Shown in pieces: positions 45,866 through 54,081 of a DNA stretch of 64,000 nucleotides. Where the stretch lies: assembly GCF_020886315.1 (NCBI RefSeq), contig NZ_AP025226.1, forward strand, positions 2,568,001-2,632,000. Direction: 5' to 3'. The notes below the pieces were generated by a model. The model was not told the DNA's origin, made no database searches, and was given only the letters and a program-made list of their open reading frames with translations. Numbering within the stretch: the stretch's first letter is position 1; each line of letters opens with the position of its first letter. Origin of the DNA: Saccharolobus caldissimus. Its GTDB lineage: Archaea; Thermoproteota; Thermoprotei_A; Sulfolobales; Sulfolobaceae. The position numbers and the translations under genes were made by a program.

Positions 45866-46028
45866 TTTCTTATATAAAACATATTAGTCAGATCTGTATT
45901 ACACAGATCTGACTGGAGTGTAGGCCGTTGACTTCCTTGGGCTTGAAGCCCGTCGGTGAGCTTGGCCTCCTCCAATTCGGACCGGAAGTTGGGCAAAAAG
46001 CCCGAATAAAACATAAGGGTGAGTATAT
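45866..46028 (+). ncRNA. Candidate bridge RNA region of IS110 copy 2
   Basis: Same position and palindromes as 28181-28329: AGTCAGATCTG...CAGATCTGACT, then GGGCTTGAAGCCCG and CGGAAGTTGGGCAAAAAGCCCG. Differences from copy 1 fall mostly in the loop between the two BglII-like palindrome halves and in a CCTCCAATTCGGACC insertion, where guide loops would vary. Confidence 0.42.
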
Positions 46029-46973
46029 ATGGAGGCCCCAGTCGCGGGAATAGACGTATCAAAAGATAAATTAATTATGTATTTCCAAGGTAAACTCTAC
46101 GAGTTTCCTAATGATAGGCAAGGTTATGAGGAGATAATTCAGATCTTGCCTAAGGGTTGTAAAGTGGGTATTGAAAGTACTGGAATTTACCACGTTAACC
46201 TAGCAAAGTACTTGATGGGAGAGTATGATGTTAGGATTATTAATCCCTTTATACTCAAGAAGTTCAAGGACTTTAGGGGGAAGAAGAGTGATAAGAATGA
46301 TGCTAAAAAGCTTGCAGAAATAGTTGTAAGTATGGGTAGTGAGTTTACAACAAGTGATGCTAGGGAGTTAACAAGCCAATGGGATTTTGTTACTAGGAAT
46401 ATTGCTAGGGTTAAGAATAGGTTGAGGAGGGATTTGATACTTTTGGGCTATAAGGATAGTCTGTCAAAGAGGAATTTGGAGGAGGTATTGAGGGGTGGAG
46501 ATAATGTTGTTCTGGCTGAGGTTAGGTTTCTTTTAGAAGAGCTTGAGAGGCTTGAGGTTAGGAAGAGGGAGATTGAGGATAGACTTAGAGAGTTAGTTCC
46601 CAAGGATAGTTTGATTTTCACTATTCCTGGTATTGGTAAAACCTTGGGTTGTATTATTTTGGCTAGGGTTGGTGATGTTAGGCGCTTTAGTGATAAGAGG
46701 AGGTTTGTTGCTTATTGCGGTCTTGTTGTTGAGTCTAGTGGTAAGAGTGTTGTTTCTAAGGGTATTTCTAAGAGGGGTGATGCTGTTTTGAGGAGGGCTT
46801 TTTATTTGGCAGCTTTGACTGCCATCAAGGTTAATCCTGTTATCAAGCGTTTTTATGAGGAGCATAAGGGTAGGCTTAAGGGTAAGAAGCTGATTGTTGC
46901 TTGTGCAAGGAAATTAGCTGTTATTACTTGGGCTGTGCTGTATTATAATAAACCATTTGATGCTAGTGAGTAA
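46029..46973 (+). CDS. IS110-family transposase, full length
   Basis: 314 residues. The N-terminal RuvC-like DEDD domain has GIDVSKDKLIMYFQG, ESTGIYHVNLAKYL and GKKSDKNDAKKLAEI; a coiled linker RFLLEELERLEVRKREIEDR; and the Tnp20 domain has IPGIGKTLGCIILARVGD, AYCGLVVESSGKSVVSKGIS (catalytic Ser) and LIVACARKLAVITWAV. It differs from copy 1 mainly in the linker and by lacking the premature stop. Probably active. Confidence 0.9.
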   Translation: MEAPVAGIDVSKDKLIMYFQGKLYEFPNDRQGYEEIIQILPKGCKVGIESTGIYHVNLAKYLMGEYDVRIINPFILKKFKDFRGKKSDKNDAKKLAEIVVSMGSEFTTSDARELTSQWDFVTRNIARVKNRLRRDLILLGYKDSLSKRNLEEVLRGGDNVVLAEVRFLLEELERLEVRKREIEDRLRELVPKDSLIFTIPGIGKTLGCIILARVGDVRRFSDKRRFVAYCGLVVESSGKSVVSKGISKRGDAVLRRAFYLAALTAIKVNPVIKRFYEEHKGRLKGKKLIVACARKLAVITWAVLYYNKPFDASE

Positions 46974-47054
46974 AAGCAGGTTTCATCACTTGCGTAAGTA
47001 GTGTGGACTATGCTCGATTTTTGATGGAAAGGTTTTTATACCGGAAGCTCACCG

Positions 47055-47345
47055 CCCTGGAAGGGCGATGATTCCCTCCCAGAGGGATCATCGTTCCCAC
47101 CATCGATTCGGGTCTACATCTCTCATTTGAGGGGCAGACGAGAGGGCCAGAGACCCCCTCCTGTTCAAATTAACTATAGCAACAACATCCCTATCATTCT
47201 CATAACCACATGAACACTTAAACCAACGATACCCTTTCTCCTCCATCCTTTTACCACACTTAGGACATAAAACAGAAGAATACTTAGGATTAACAAACTT
47301 AACCACCATGCCATGCTTCCTAGCCTGCCAAACAATCCAATACTG
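47055..47345 (-). pseudogene. Truncated TnpB with element end (IS200/605)
   Basis: 47088-47309 reads [20 protein letters not shown] and [20 protein letters not shown] to PNRWWER, matching the last 72 residues of the TnpB at 1163-2320; 47055-47090 matches the element end. It is cut at 47345 by an inverted IS110 left end. The RuvC Asp and Glu regions are absent, but the zinc ribbon and omega-RNA-like end remain. Confidence 0.75.
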
Positions 47346-47505
47346 AACCCCTATGTTTTATTCGGGCTTTTTGCCCAACTTCCGGTTTGGAGGAGGCCAA
47401 GCTCACCGACGGGCTTTAAGCCCAAGGAGGTTAACGGCCTCAACCCCAGTCAGATCTGTATTACTCAGATCTGACTAATATGTTTTATATAAGGAGGTAA
47501 CACAA
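47346..47505 (-). mobile_element. Solo left end of ISC1190-type IS110 (inverted)
   Basis: Reverse complement of the left noncoding region of copies 1 and 2, from CTTATATAAAACATATTAG to the transposase start region, with no transposase. It is 300 bases from copy 2 and in opposite orientation. Confidence 0.7.
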
Positions 47506-47591
47506 ATTATTTCTCTTCTTACACACATCTAGTTACTTGGATTCGTATTTATAAATACTCAGCTTATGATTTACGCCTCTACTGAAATTGT

Positions 47592-48185
47592 CTACGGGTG
47601 GTATGACGAACTGAAGAATTGTACATCGGTTAATACCTGCAATAAATTGATTAGGTGGTGTAGGGATTTCTTAAGCATCTCCTCATCAGCACTATTTATA
47701 ACTCGTATGATCTTTTTTAAATCTCCATGAGTAATCCTATCATCAGTAAGGACTTGTATTTCGTCTTCAATCTTGTTATAATTTAGAGCAATAATTAATC
47801 GCAAAGGTCCTGAACGACATTCTAACAGCTTTCCCTCACCATTACACTGACTTCTAAAACTGAACATGTCAAATAAATCCTTGTCCATTATAATGTGCAA
47901 CGTGCTGTTCTCAACGATTCCGCGGTTATATAGGTTAGTAAAGAATCCAATAAACTTGTTTAAGTTTCCGATACCTTTCATATTAATTACTCCAATTCTC
48001 TTACGCTTCTCTGCACGTTCACAAATAAACTTTTCCAGTCTATCGTATAAGGATTTTATTACTTCCACTTCAGTTTTCCCTTTACATAGTACTATTTCGT
48101 CAAACTTCGATTTTATAGTCGGGTTAACGTTCTTGATCCTGTAGAAAATTAGGCACTTCTCCAAAACTATTCGCCTACAGTACAT
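47592..48185 (-). CDS. TOPRIM-like partner of an OLD-type ATPase
   Basis: 197 residues. DEIVLCKGKTEVEVIKSLYD near residues 29-48 resembles the glycine-rich TOPRIM start (EGxxE, here KGKTE), and LHIIMDKDLFD (about 95-105) the DxD motif. The C-terminal half is helical. Its start overlaps the ATPase stop by 11 bases. OLD-family nucleases join an ABC-like ATPase to a TOPRIM nuclease; here the two parts appear as separate genes. The first acidic residue of TOPRIM is shifted or altered, so nuclease activity is uncertain. Antiviral function is inference. Confidence 0.6.
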   Translation of the reverse strand: MYCRRIVLEKCLIFYRIKNVNPTIKSKFDEIVLCKGKTEVEVIKSLYDRLEKFICERAEKRKRIGVINMKGIGNLNKFIGFFTNLYNRGIVENSTLHIIMDKDLFDMFSFRSQCNGEGKLLECRSGPLRLIIALNYNKIEDEIQVLTDDRITHGDLKKIIRVINSADEEMLKKSLHHLINLLQVLTDVQFFSSSYHP

Positions 48186-49254
48186 CTAGCACTCTTACGT
48201 CCATTCCTATTTCCTCTAGAAGATTCATATTATTTTCTGTTAAATTAACAGAGTTAACTCTTCCGTTAACTTTCCTCAAGTATACTAGCTGAGTCTTTAA
48301 ACCTTTCTCTTTAGCTATTTTAAACGAGTATTTTATTACATCAGAGCTATGTGTAGTTATAAATAACTGGATACCTTTCTCTTTAGCTATTTTAAAAGCG
48401 AAATTTAAAAGGGTATATATGCCCCCAGGGTGTTCATGGAGCTCAGGCTCTTCTATTAAAGCGATCCCCTTCCCTTCTAAGTATAATAGTATTGAAGATA
48501 TAAGTACTGCCAATTTAGCCCCATCACCCAAAAGGTCAATTGGGATCGAAGTGTCCTTAAGGGTTAATGATAGTATAAAATCGCCTAAATAACGCGAAAA
48601 TTCTATCCCTTCAACGTCTACTTCGAACTCCTCTTTTAATAGTTTGACAATTTCCTTGTCCTTTCTTTTCTCCCTTTTCAAATCTCCTATTATATCGTAC
48701 AGTTGAGATAAGGATAGATTGCGGTCTATGAAAACAACGTTTTTAAATATTTCTGAAATAGAGTCACTAACGTTAGTTTTTAACTCTATTTGATTATCGT
48801 TCTTATGAGTGACCTCAACAAAATAAGTAAAATTATCAATATTTATATTGAAAATTATTTTTTCATTTTTATCAAAATTATAAAAAAATTGGGAAAAAAC
48901 ATCAGTGTTTAATATTGATGAAGTCAAATTAACTATATTATTTTTCTTCTCGATACTTGTAATACTTTTCTCCATTTTTTTCTTAGTTCTCTCCTCTAAC
49001 CGCCTACGTATTAAATAATCTATCTTCTGTATTTTTCTAACCTTATCATAATTTTCGCCAAGAGAAGAAATAAAGTAAATAGCCTCAAGGATTGTCGATT
49101 TACCTGAGTTATTCCTCCCTACGAGTATGTTAACCTGTGAGAGATCCTCAAGTTTACAATACTTTATTCCTCTAAAGTTCTGAATCTCAAGCCCATTAAT
49201 CATACTAATTATAATCACTTGCGAATTTAATATAACTATCCCTTTTATCGGCAA
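48175..49254 (-). CDS. OLD/RecF-like AAA ATPase
   Basis: 359 residues. The functional start is probably the internal Met at MINGLEIQNFRGIKYCKLED (about residue 18), the usual beginning of AAA_15/21 ATPases. Walker A GRNNSGKSTI, a coiled middle (EERTKKKMEKSITSIEKKNN), signature LLGDGAKLAVLISSI, Walker B GIALIEEPELHEHP, and H-loop FITTHSSDVIKYS. All ATPase motifs are intact. Together with the overlapping TOPRIM-like gene it forms a two-gene split OLD-like module. Confidence 0.82.
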   Translation of the reverse strand: MPIKGIVILNSQVIIISMINGLEIQNFRGIKYCKLEDLSQVNILVGRNNSGKSTILEAIYFISSLGENYDKVRKIQKIDYLIRRRLEERTKKKMEKSITSIEKKNNIVNLTSSILNTDVFSQFFYNFDKNEKIIFNINIDNFTYFVEVTHKNDNQIELKTNVSDSISEIFKNVVFIDRNLSLSQLYDIIGDLKREKRKDKEIVKLLKEEFEVDVEGIEFSRYLGDFILSLTLKDTSIPIDLLGDGAKLAVLISSILLYLEGKGIALIEEPELHEHPGGIYTLLNFAFKIAKEKGIQLFITTHSSDVIKYSFKIAKEKGLKTQLVYLRKVNGRVNSVNLTENNMNLLEEIGMDVRVLDVL

Positions 49255-49370
49255 TCCAGAATTGTTTAATATAACATTAGAGAGTTATAAGTTGTTAAGG
49301 GAGAATGTAAACGAAATCTTGGGAGAAGAGTCTCAGCGATAATGGTCATATTTTGTTAAACCGTTTGCCC

Positions 49371-49503
49371 CTACACTTTCATTCTCATTTTATCTTCAAT
49401 CACGATCGAGTGTAGGGACTTGGCCCTTGTAGGTGGATCATGGAGTTTCAACGACACAGGGGTCATATCTCCGTAATTCATCTCACCCACATCGGCGTGA
49501 GAG
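49371..49503 (-). pseudogene. Possible C-terminal tail of a TnpB-like gene
   Basis: Minus strand reads SHADVGEMNYGDMTPVSLKL and then SLHSIVIEDKMRMKV to a TAG at 49371-49373. Such tails follow the zinc ribbon in some archaeal TnpB proteins. Codon-like and uninterrupted, but too short for certainty. A CCCTACACT/AGTGTAGGG inverted repeat overlaps its end. Confidence 0.35.
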
Positions 49504-49597
49504 ATTATCCTTAATTAACATTTTTTATTATAAACAAATATAAAATGATTTCTATAAACATGAAAAAATCAGCCTACGCATATTAAGAACTCTTCTA

Positions 49598-50096
49598 ATC
49601 GTCATTAAGAGCCCTTAAAAAATCCATAAAGCTTCTTAAATTTCTAATTGCGTTAAAATCCACCCTATTAGCATAAGCTGGCAGTGAGCTCTTATCATAA
49701 TCTTCATGAAGTTTTAAGTAATCTGCTGGTTTAGGAGTATCTAGGTATTATCCACTCCTCAACTTCCTCATCAAAAATTATGATAAAAATTTTTTTATTA
49801 ATAAATTCTGCTAATTCCCTTAAATGCGATTTAACCTCTTCGAATACCTTATCTCGATATCTTTCATCAGCGTCTTGAAATATAAGAATTTTGTCGCATA
49901 AATCTATAATAGTTTTCACAATTCTTCTCATCTTGTCAATACATGGCTGAATTTTTCTATATGTATTTCTACTTTTACATATCGTTATATTTCTATTAAT
50001 AATCCCATCATGTATTGCTCTCATTATTAGTCTCTCAATAAATTCCGGTGCGTAAGTGTCTTCAGTCAAAAGGGCAACAGAAATAGCCCTTTCCAT
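49598..50096 (-). pseudogene. TOPRIM-like (DUF3226/DUF4276-type) nuclease partner, frameshifted
   Basis: 49731-50096 encodes RAISVALLTEDTYAPEFIER (acidic TOPRIM start TED), KILIFQDADERY (DxD) and IFIIIFDEEVEEWIIPR. A one-base shift near 49740 moves to LDTPKPADYLKLHEDYDKSS and LPAYANRVDFNAIRNLRSFM, ending at 49598. ExxEWI followed by a Lys/His-rich tail is typical of DUF4276/DUF3226 TOPRIM proteins. Joined length is about 165 residues. Starts 2 bases after the ATPase stop. The same two-gene layout as 47592-49254. Confidence 0.6.
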
Positions 50097-50098
50097 GT

Positions 50099-51166
50099 CT
50101 AAGAATAAAGTATGTATTCACTTAAAAGTAATCCCTTCTCTTTCAGCATTTTCTTAATATCGTTAATATCCTTAAATCTTTTCATAACGCTTCTACCTCC
50201 CTCCTTGTCAACTATAATTACATCCTTAGGGTCCACAAGGTCTATAACCATAGGTGAATGTGTGGTCATTATCGCTTGAGGTTCAGAGTAGTTGATGACA
50301 TCAATTAACCTCTCAATGAAATTAAGGTGTAAGGAATTCTCTACTTCATCAATAACTATAACCGAAGGTTTAAGTATAAAAATACTACCTAAAATCGTGA
50401 GCATCTTAATTACGCCAGAGGGTATAGATGAAGGATGCAGTAGTACTTCCCTATTTCCCATCCTCTCAATTAAGTACATAATGAAATTCCCTTCTGGGCT
50501 TACATCAATCTTAACTGACAAGTTTAGCTCTTTCAAAAATTCTTGAATGGGATTTGGTAGCTGAGTAAAGAAGAGTTTTGCTAAACCAAAGCCGTTAACC
50601 AGTAACCCGTTAAATTGAATTGGAACTGGGCTTACAGCCATGTATGTGTCCACCCTAAGGACTACTATATCATTCCCGAAGTTGCTCATGAAGTTCAGCA
50701 TATCAGCAGAAGGTATTGGGAATTGAGATAGAATTATCGAACCAATCCTTTGAATTACGTGAAATACGCTCAGTGAGAGGTCAATATTGTACTTCTTTCC
50801 GTCAATTTCCACCTCATTGTACTTCCTCACAATTTCCAAGTCTTTATACTTTAAATGTTCCTCAAGAATCTTAAGCCCTTCCTTGCCGTTAATAGAAAAA
50901 CGGTAATAATATTCATCAGCCTTAATCTCGACCTCCACATTAAGATTATCATCGTTCATATAGACCAGATTCTTATACCCTCCCCAATATGTGAAAGGGT
51001 AAGGAGGGAAAGATGAGGGCTTAACAAATCCCTTTAAGAATAGGAATAAGTCAACAAAGTTACTTTTACCAGCACCGTTAGGCCCAACGAGTACATTAAT
51101 CTTATTAAGATCTATTGTCAAGTCGTCAAAACTCTTAAAGTTCTTAACCCTTATCTGCTTTATCAT
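50099..51166 (-). CDS. RecF/OLD-like AAA ATPase
   Basis: 355 residues beginning MIKQIRVKNFKSFDDLTIDL. Walker A GPNGAGKSNFVDLFLF near 32-47; HPSSIPSGVIKMLTILGSIF signature region; Walker B SVIVIDEVENSLHL; H-loop QAIMTTHSPMVIDLVD; then a short C-terminal domain. Complete AAA_21-type ATPase of the kind paired with TOPRIM/RloB-like nucleases in defence. First gene of its operon with the promoter region around 51175-51200 just after an IS110 right end. Confidence 0.82.
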   Translation of the reverse strand: MIKQIRVKNFKSFDDLTIDLNKINVLVGPNGAGKSNFVDLFLFLKGFVKPSSFPPYPFTYWGGYKNLVYMNDDNLNVEVEIKADEYYYRFSINGKEGLKILEEHLKYKDLEIVRKYNEVEIDGKKYNIDLSLSVFHVIQRIGSIILSQFPIPSADMLNFMSNFGNDIVVLRVDTYMAVSPVPIQFNGLLVNGFGLAKLFFTQLPNPIQEFLKELNLSVKIDVSPEGNFIMYLIERMGNREVLLHPSSIPSGVIKMLTILGSIFILKPSVIVIDEVENSLHLNFIERLIDVINYSEPQAIMTTHSPMVIDLVDPKDVIIVDKEGGRSVMKRFKDINDIKKMLKEKGLLLSEYILYS

Positions 51167-51448
51167 ATAAATAAAACTTTTTTAGAGTGATATAAAGTTT
51201 CCAGATACCTCGAATCGTTGGGAACTTAAAATTTACAAAAGTTGGGGGCGTTCAGTAATAAACCTTTCGGTCAAACTTCAAGCATAGTGTCAGCTAAGAT
51301 TGCCACGTGGGTCCTTTCAACTCACGTGGCGATTAAGGGGGAAGCCTCTTCTTTGGTTCATAAGGCCTATTATTATACCAAACACTCCAAACAATCCTTG
51401 CCAACTTCCTAGCCAAGGCAGTATACAACTTCTTACCTTGAACCCTAG

Positions 51449-52596
51449 ACCCCAATTTCATCACCCCGAAAATAATTCAAGAGAGTTAAAAAATAGATAA
51501 AATAATTTAACTAAATATTCTTGCAAAATAGTAATATTATCTTGCAAGAGCAAGATGGTTAGGAGTAAGCGGAAGTCTTCCTTGCTCGTTGTCCCCTTGA
51601 GGAGCAAGTATAGTGTATAGATTAACATTGCTAGGACGAAGATGAACAAGCGGAATAGCCAACTCCTTGATGAGGTAAAGATTAGGAAAGATTTGATCAA
51701 CTTGTATGATGTTTCTATTGGTGTCCTAACCTTGTTATACCATTTTACAATAATACTCCTATTTACGTCTAGGTTTGTCCCCTTTGCCAAGTACTCCTTT
51801 TCCCTACCGTGGTGTACTATTAGCCTAAAAGTTGCATTCTTACCATTTGACTTTGCAGTATAATCACCATCGAAGTTTCTATGTATTCCAACCTTTTCCA
51901 CTGGTACTCCAATGATGAAGTTAAACCTTGATAAGTAGTTGATCACGTCTACTGAATAGAATCCGGCATCTAGTGTTACTAGTTCTATTTCTAGGCCCAA
52001 TGCTAGTATTTGTTGTATTAGGTTTTCAACTATCTCTAGCCTAGTCATTCCTTTTTCTATGCGTGTGAATGCTAGTATTAGTGTTTTTCCCTTTACTCTT
52101 GTTGTTGCTGTTGCGTAACTCCATGCGTAACCTTTTTCTGAGCCGCTTAGTCCTTCTATTGGTTTTCCCTTGTATTTTATTGATGTCCAGTCTATTGATA
52201 TTTTTACACGTTTTCTTCCGCCTAGTTCCTTGATGGAGATTGTTTTGATCATGTTTAGCATTTGTTCTATTACTTGTGGTTGTTCTTCCACGTAGTTTCT
52301 TACTGTTTGTGGTGAGATACCAAATTCTTTTGCCTTGTTTTCTACTGAATCTTTTGTTAGTGCTGCTGTTACAAGTGTTTTCTTGACTTCTTCTGCCTTT
52401 CTTCCCTTGAAGTTTATGATGGAAAATAATTTTTCCTTGATTTGTGCAAGTGTCTTTGGGTGGACGGAGCCTGGTATTATCAAGTATTTCTCCCCCTAAA
52501 GTAATACCACTCCGTCCACCTTAACTTTTATTACAAAATTTTCAAGATAATAGATAATTACTCTTTGAAATTATTTTTGTAAAATGAATTTGGGGT
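51449..52596 (-). mobile_element. ISH3-like IS, 1148 bases, 4-base target duplication
   Basis: Terminal repeats ACCCCAATTTCAT and ACCCCAAATTCAT (inverted) are flanked by CTAG on both sides (51445-51448, 52597-52600); removing the IS and one CTAG rejoins the IS110 frame (HPR to VQG). The transposase is intact. Confidence 0.85.
51461..52483 (-). CDS. ISH3-like DDE transposase
   Basis: 340 residues. The N-terminal helix-turn-helix region has AKEFGISPQTVRNYVEEQPQ; catalytic Asp regions are VKISIDWTSIKYKGKPIEG and ELVTLDAGFYSVDVINYLSRF; the Glu-containing segment is KVRTPIETSYKLIKSFL; a hydrophobic tail follows. Complete and probably functional. The remnants at 12938-13565 and 43667-44050 are diverged relatives of this protein. 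Assignment to ISH3 rather than another IS4-like family is by domain layout only. Confidence 0.78.
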   Translation of the reverse strand: MIIPGSVHPKTLAQIKEKLFSIINFKGRKAEEVKKTLVTAALTKDSVENKAKEFGISPQTVRNYVEEQPQVIEQMLNMIKTISIKELGGRKRVKISIDWTSIKYKGKPIEGLSGSEKGYAWSYATATTRVKGKTLILAFTRIEKGMTRLEIVENLIQQILALGLEIELVTLDAGFYSVDVINYLSRFNFIIGVPVEKVGIHRNFDGDYTAKSNGKNATFRLIVHHGREKEYLAKGTNLDVNRSIIVKWYNKVRTPIETSYKLIKSFLIFTSSRSWLFRLFIFVLAMLIYTLYLLLKGTTSKEDFRLLLTILLLQDNITILQEYLVKLFYLFFNSLELFSG

Positions 52597-52977
52597 CTAG
52601 GGTGAAGCCTATCCTTATGAGACTTATAAAACTTCAGCAAAATAGGGTTCTTAGAGTAATTCATCTCAGCCAAGAAGTAAAACAAACTACGCAAGTACTT
52701 ATTACCCCTCTTAGAAATACCCTTACTTATCACAGCTTTTCCACTCCTTTCCACAACTGGATCAAGACCACAATAGGCAACAAATGATTCCGGTTTAGGA
52801 AAGCGCCTAATATCACCAACAATACCAATGATAATACCAGCTGCAAGCCTACCAATTCCCGGGATTGTTAATAAAACGTGATTATCCAGTACTTGTTCCC
52901 CAATCATCCTCCTAACCTCTTTTAACCTCTCTTGTGTTTCTAGGAGTGTTTTTGCCAGTACTCTGATTTCCTCAAGA

Positions 52978-53378
52978 GAGTATCCCGAGTGCAAAAAATT
53001 CAATAAATATAATGTGATAGAAATACCTTATTATGATATTTTATGAGTTAAATACAATTTTACCTTTCAATATAAGGGGAGATTTATGTTTTATTGTAAT
53101 ATAAAATAAGTGATTACAAAGAGAAAAAATTGAATTTCAAACATACCCTAAACTACCCTAGCCAAACCAAGGCTAGGGTTAATTAACAACTAGTAGTATT
53201 CTATTCAAGGTTTCATATCTCCCAATCCTTATACTACGTCTTCCCGGTTCCCTTTAAGTATTACTCCACTTTTAACCCAAATGAAAATTCAGAATTTCTC
53301 AATAGTTTTACTTTCATTTGAATAATTCTCCATAAACTTATACATAGATTTATTGAATTTTTTGCACTCGGGACACTC
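52978..53378. mobile_element. 401-base MITE of the ISC1290-type IS
   Basis: Ends GAGTATCCCGAGTGCAAA and TTTGCACTCGGGACACTC are inverted repeats matching 58487-59769. It keeps about 200 bases from each end of the parent and no transposase. It truncates the IS110 gene on its left and joins a protein fragment on its right. Confidence 0.78.
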
Positions 53379-53388
53379 TCTTAAGATT

Positions 53389-53520
53389 AGGGATAAGATA
53401 GTTGATGAGTATAAAGGCTACGGCATAGAAGTTTCGAAAGGAGCTGATTATATTTTTGGGATTACTGATTCTGAGAAGGGGTTAACAGAATATCTGAGAA
53501 AATTGAAGCTTGCTTAGTAA
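53389..53520 (+). pseudogene. C-terminal fragment of an unidentified protein
   Basis: Open frame KIRDKIVDEYKGYGIEVSKG then ADYIFGITDSEKGLTEYLRK to a TAG near 53518-53520. It has normal codon use, but its N-terminus is cut by the MITE at 53378. The ADYI..ITDSEKGLTEYLRKL ending is reminiscent of HAD-type phosphatases, not certain. Confidence 0.4.
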
Positions 53521-53610
53521 GCCTAAGTATTTTTCTGTCTCCCTCAAAATACTTACTAATGACTCTCTAGAGAAGAAAAACTAATTAACTCCTCCTCTTA
53601 CACTTTCCCC

Positions 53611-54036
53611 GTGATAAGTGTAGTAATCCCAACACTTAACAGTGAAAGGACTATAAGAACTGCAGTAAAATCTGCTATGGAAAAGGCTGATGAGGTAATA
53701 GTTGTGGACTCATTTTCAACTGACAAAACGGTGGAAATCGCGGAAAAAGAGGGAGCAAAAGTCCTCCAAGTCAAAGGAAGTAGGTTAATCGCGAGGATTG
53801 AGGGGGCTAAGATTGCCAAAGGAGATTATATTGTAAACCTTGACGCTGACATGTACTTTTCACAAAGCTTTCAACCAACGAACATAGAGAGTAAAGTTAT
53901 AGCATTGGGGGAAATAACCGTGGGGAGAGGGATTGTATACAAGATAATGAAACTGGATAGGGAAATAACACACAAGAAGTGGAAGCGATTTGAAGATGAA
54001 GAATTTTTGCAAAACGTTAACGCGGTGCGATTCTGA
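53611..54036 (+). CDS. Family-2 glycosyltransferase, probably C-terminally shortened
   Basis: 141 residues beginning with the GT-A fold: MISVVIPTLNSERTIRTAVK, ADEVIVVDSFSTDKTVEIAE, and the metal-binding DADMYF at about residues 78-83. It then runs IESKVIALGEITVGRGIVYK and ends at residue 141, where family members need another 80-100 residues for acceptor binding. It is probably a truncated or minimal glycosyltransferase. It lies convergent to the next glycosyltransferase within a surface-sugar locus. Confidence 0.72.
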   Translation: MISVVIPTLNSERTIRTAVKSAMEKADEVIVVDSFSTDKTVEIAEKEGAKVLQVKGSRLIARIEGAKIAKGDYIVNLDADMYFSQSFQPTNIESKVIALGEITVGRGIVYKIMKLDREITHKKWKRFEDEEFLQNVNAVRF

Positions 54037-54081
54037 AGTTTACAAGGTTTATAGTAGTCGAAAATCAGACCTTAGAATTTA

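Larger units (their letters stand above)
45861..47050 (+). mobile_element. IS110-family element (ISC1190-type), copy 2, intact
   Basis: About 1.19 kb, inserted in the duplicated ATPase fragment after GAGGCATAA. Left end CTGACTTTCTTATATAAAAC, right end GGTTTTTATACCGGAAGCT. Nearly identical to copy 1 over the transposase. Abuts a tnpB remnant on the right. Confidence 0.85.
51240..52977 (-). pseudogene. IS110-family element, split by an ISH3-like IS and N-terminally truncated
   Basis: 52605-52977 encodes VLAKTLLETQERLKEVRRMI, IPGIGRLAAGIIIGIVGDIR and ERSGKAVISKGISKRGNKYL up to KSHKDRLHPR, then the ISH3-like IS interrupts. After it (51440-51341) the gene resumes VQGKKLYTALARKLARIVWS to a stop. 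The right end (51240-51330) has a GCCACGTG/CACGTGGC hairpin and GCGTTCAGTAATAAACC. The N-terminal DEDD domain is replaced by the MITE at 52978. A remnant of the same right end is at 60852-60900. Confidence 0.75.

Noticed and set aside
49300-49520. Small regulatory RNA between the two ATPase modules
   Set aside because: The inverted repeat CCCTACACT/AGTGTAGGG first suggested an RNA hairpin, but the minus strand reads as an uninterrupted protein tail resembling TnpB ends.
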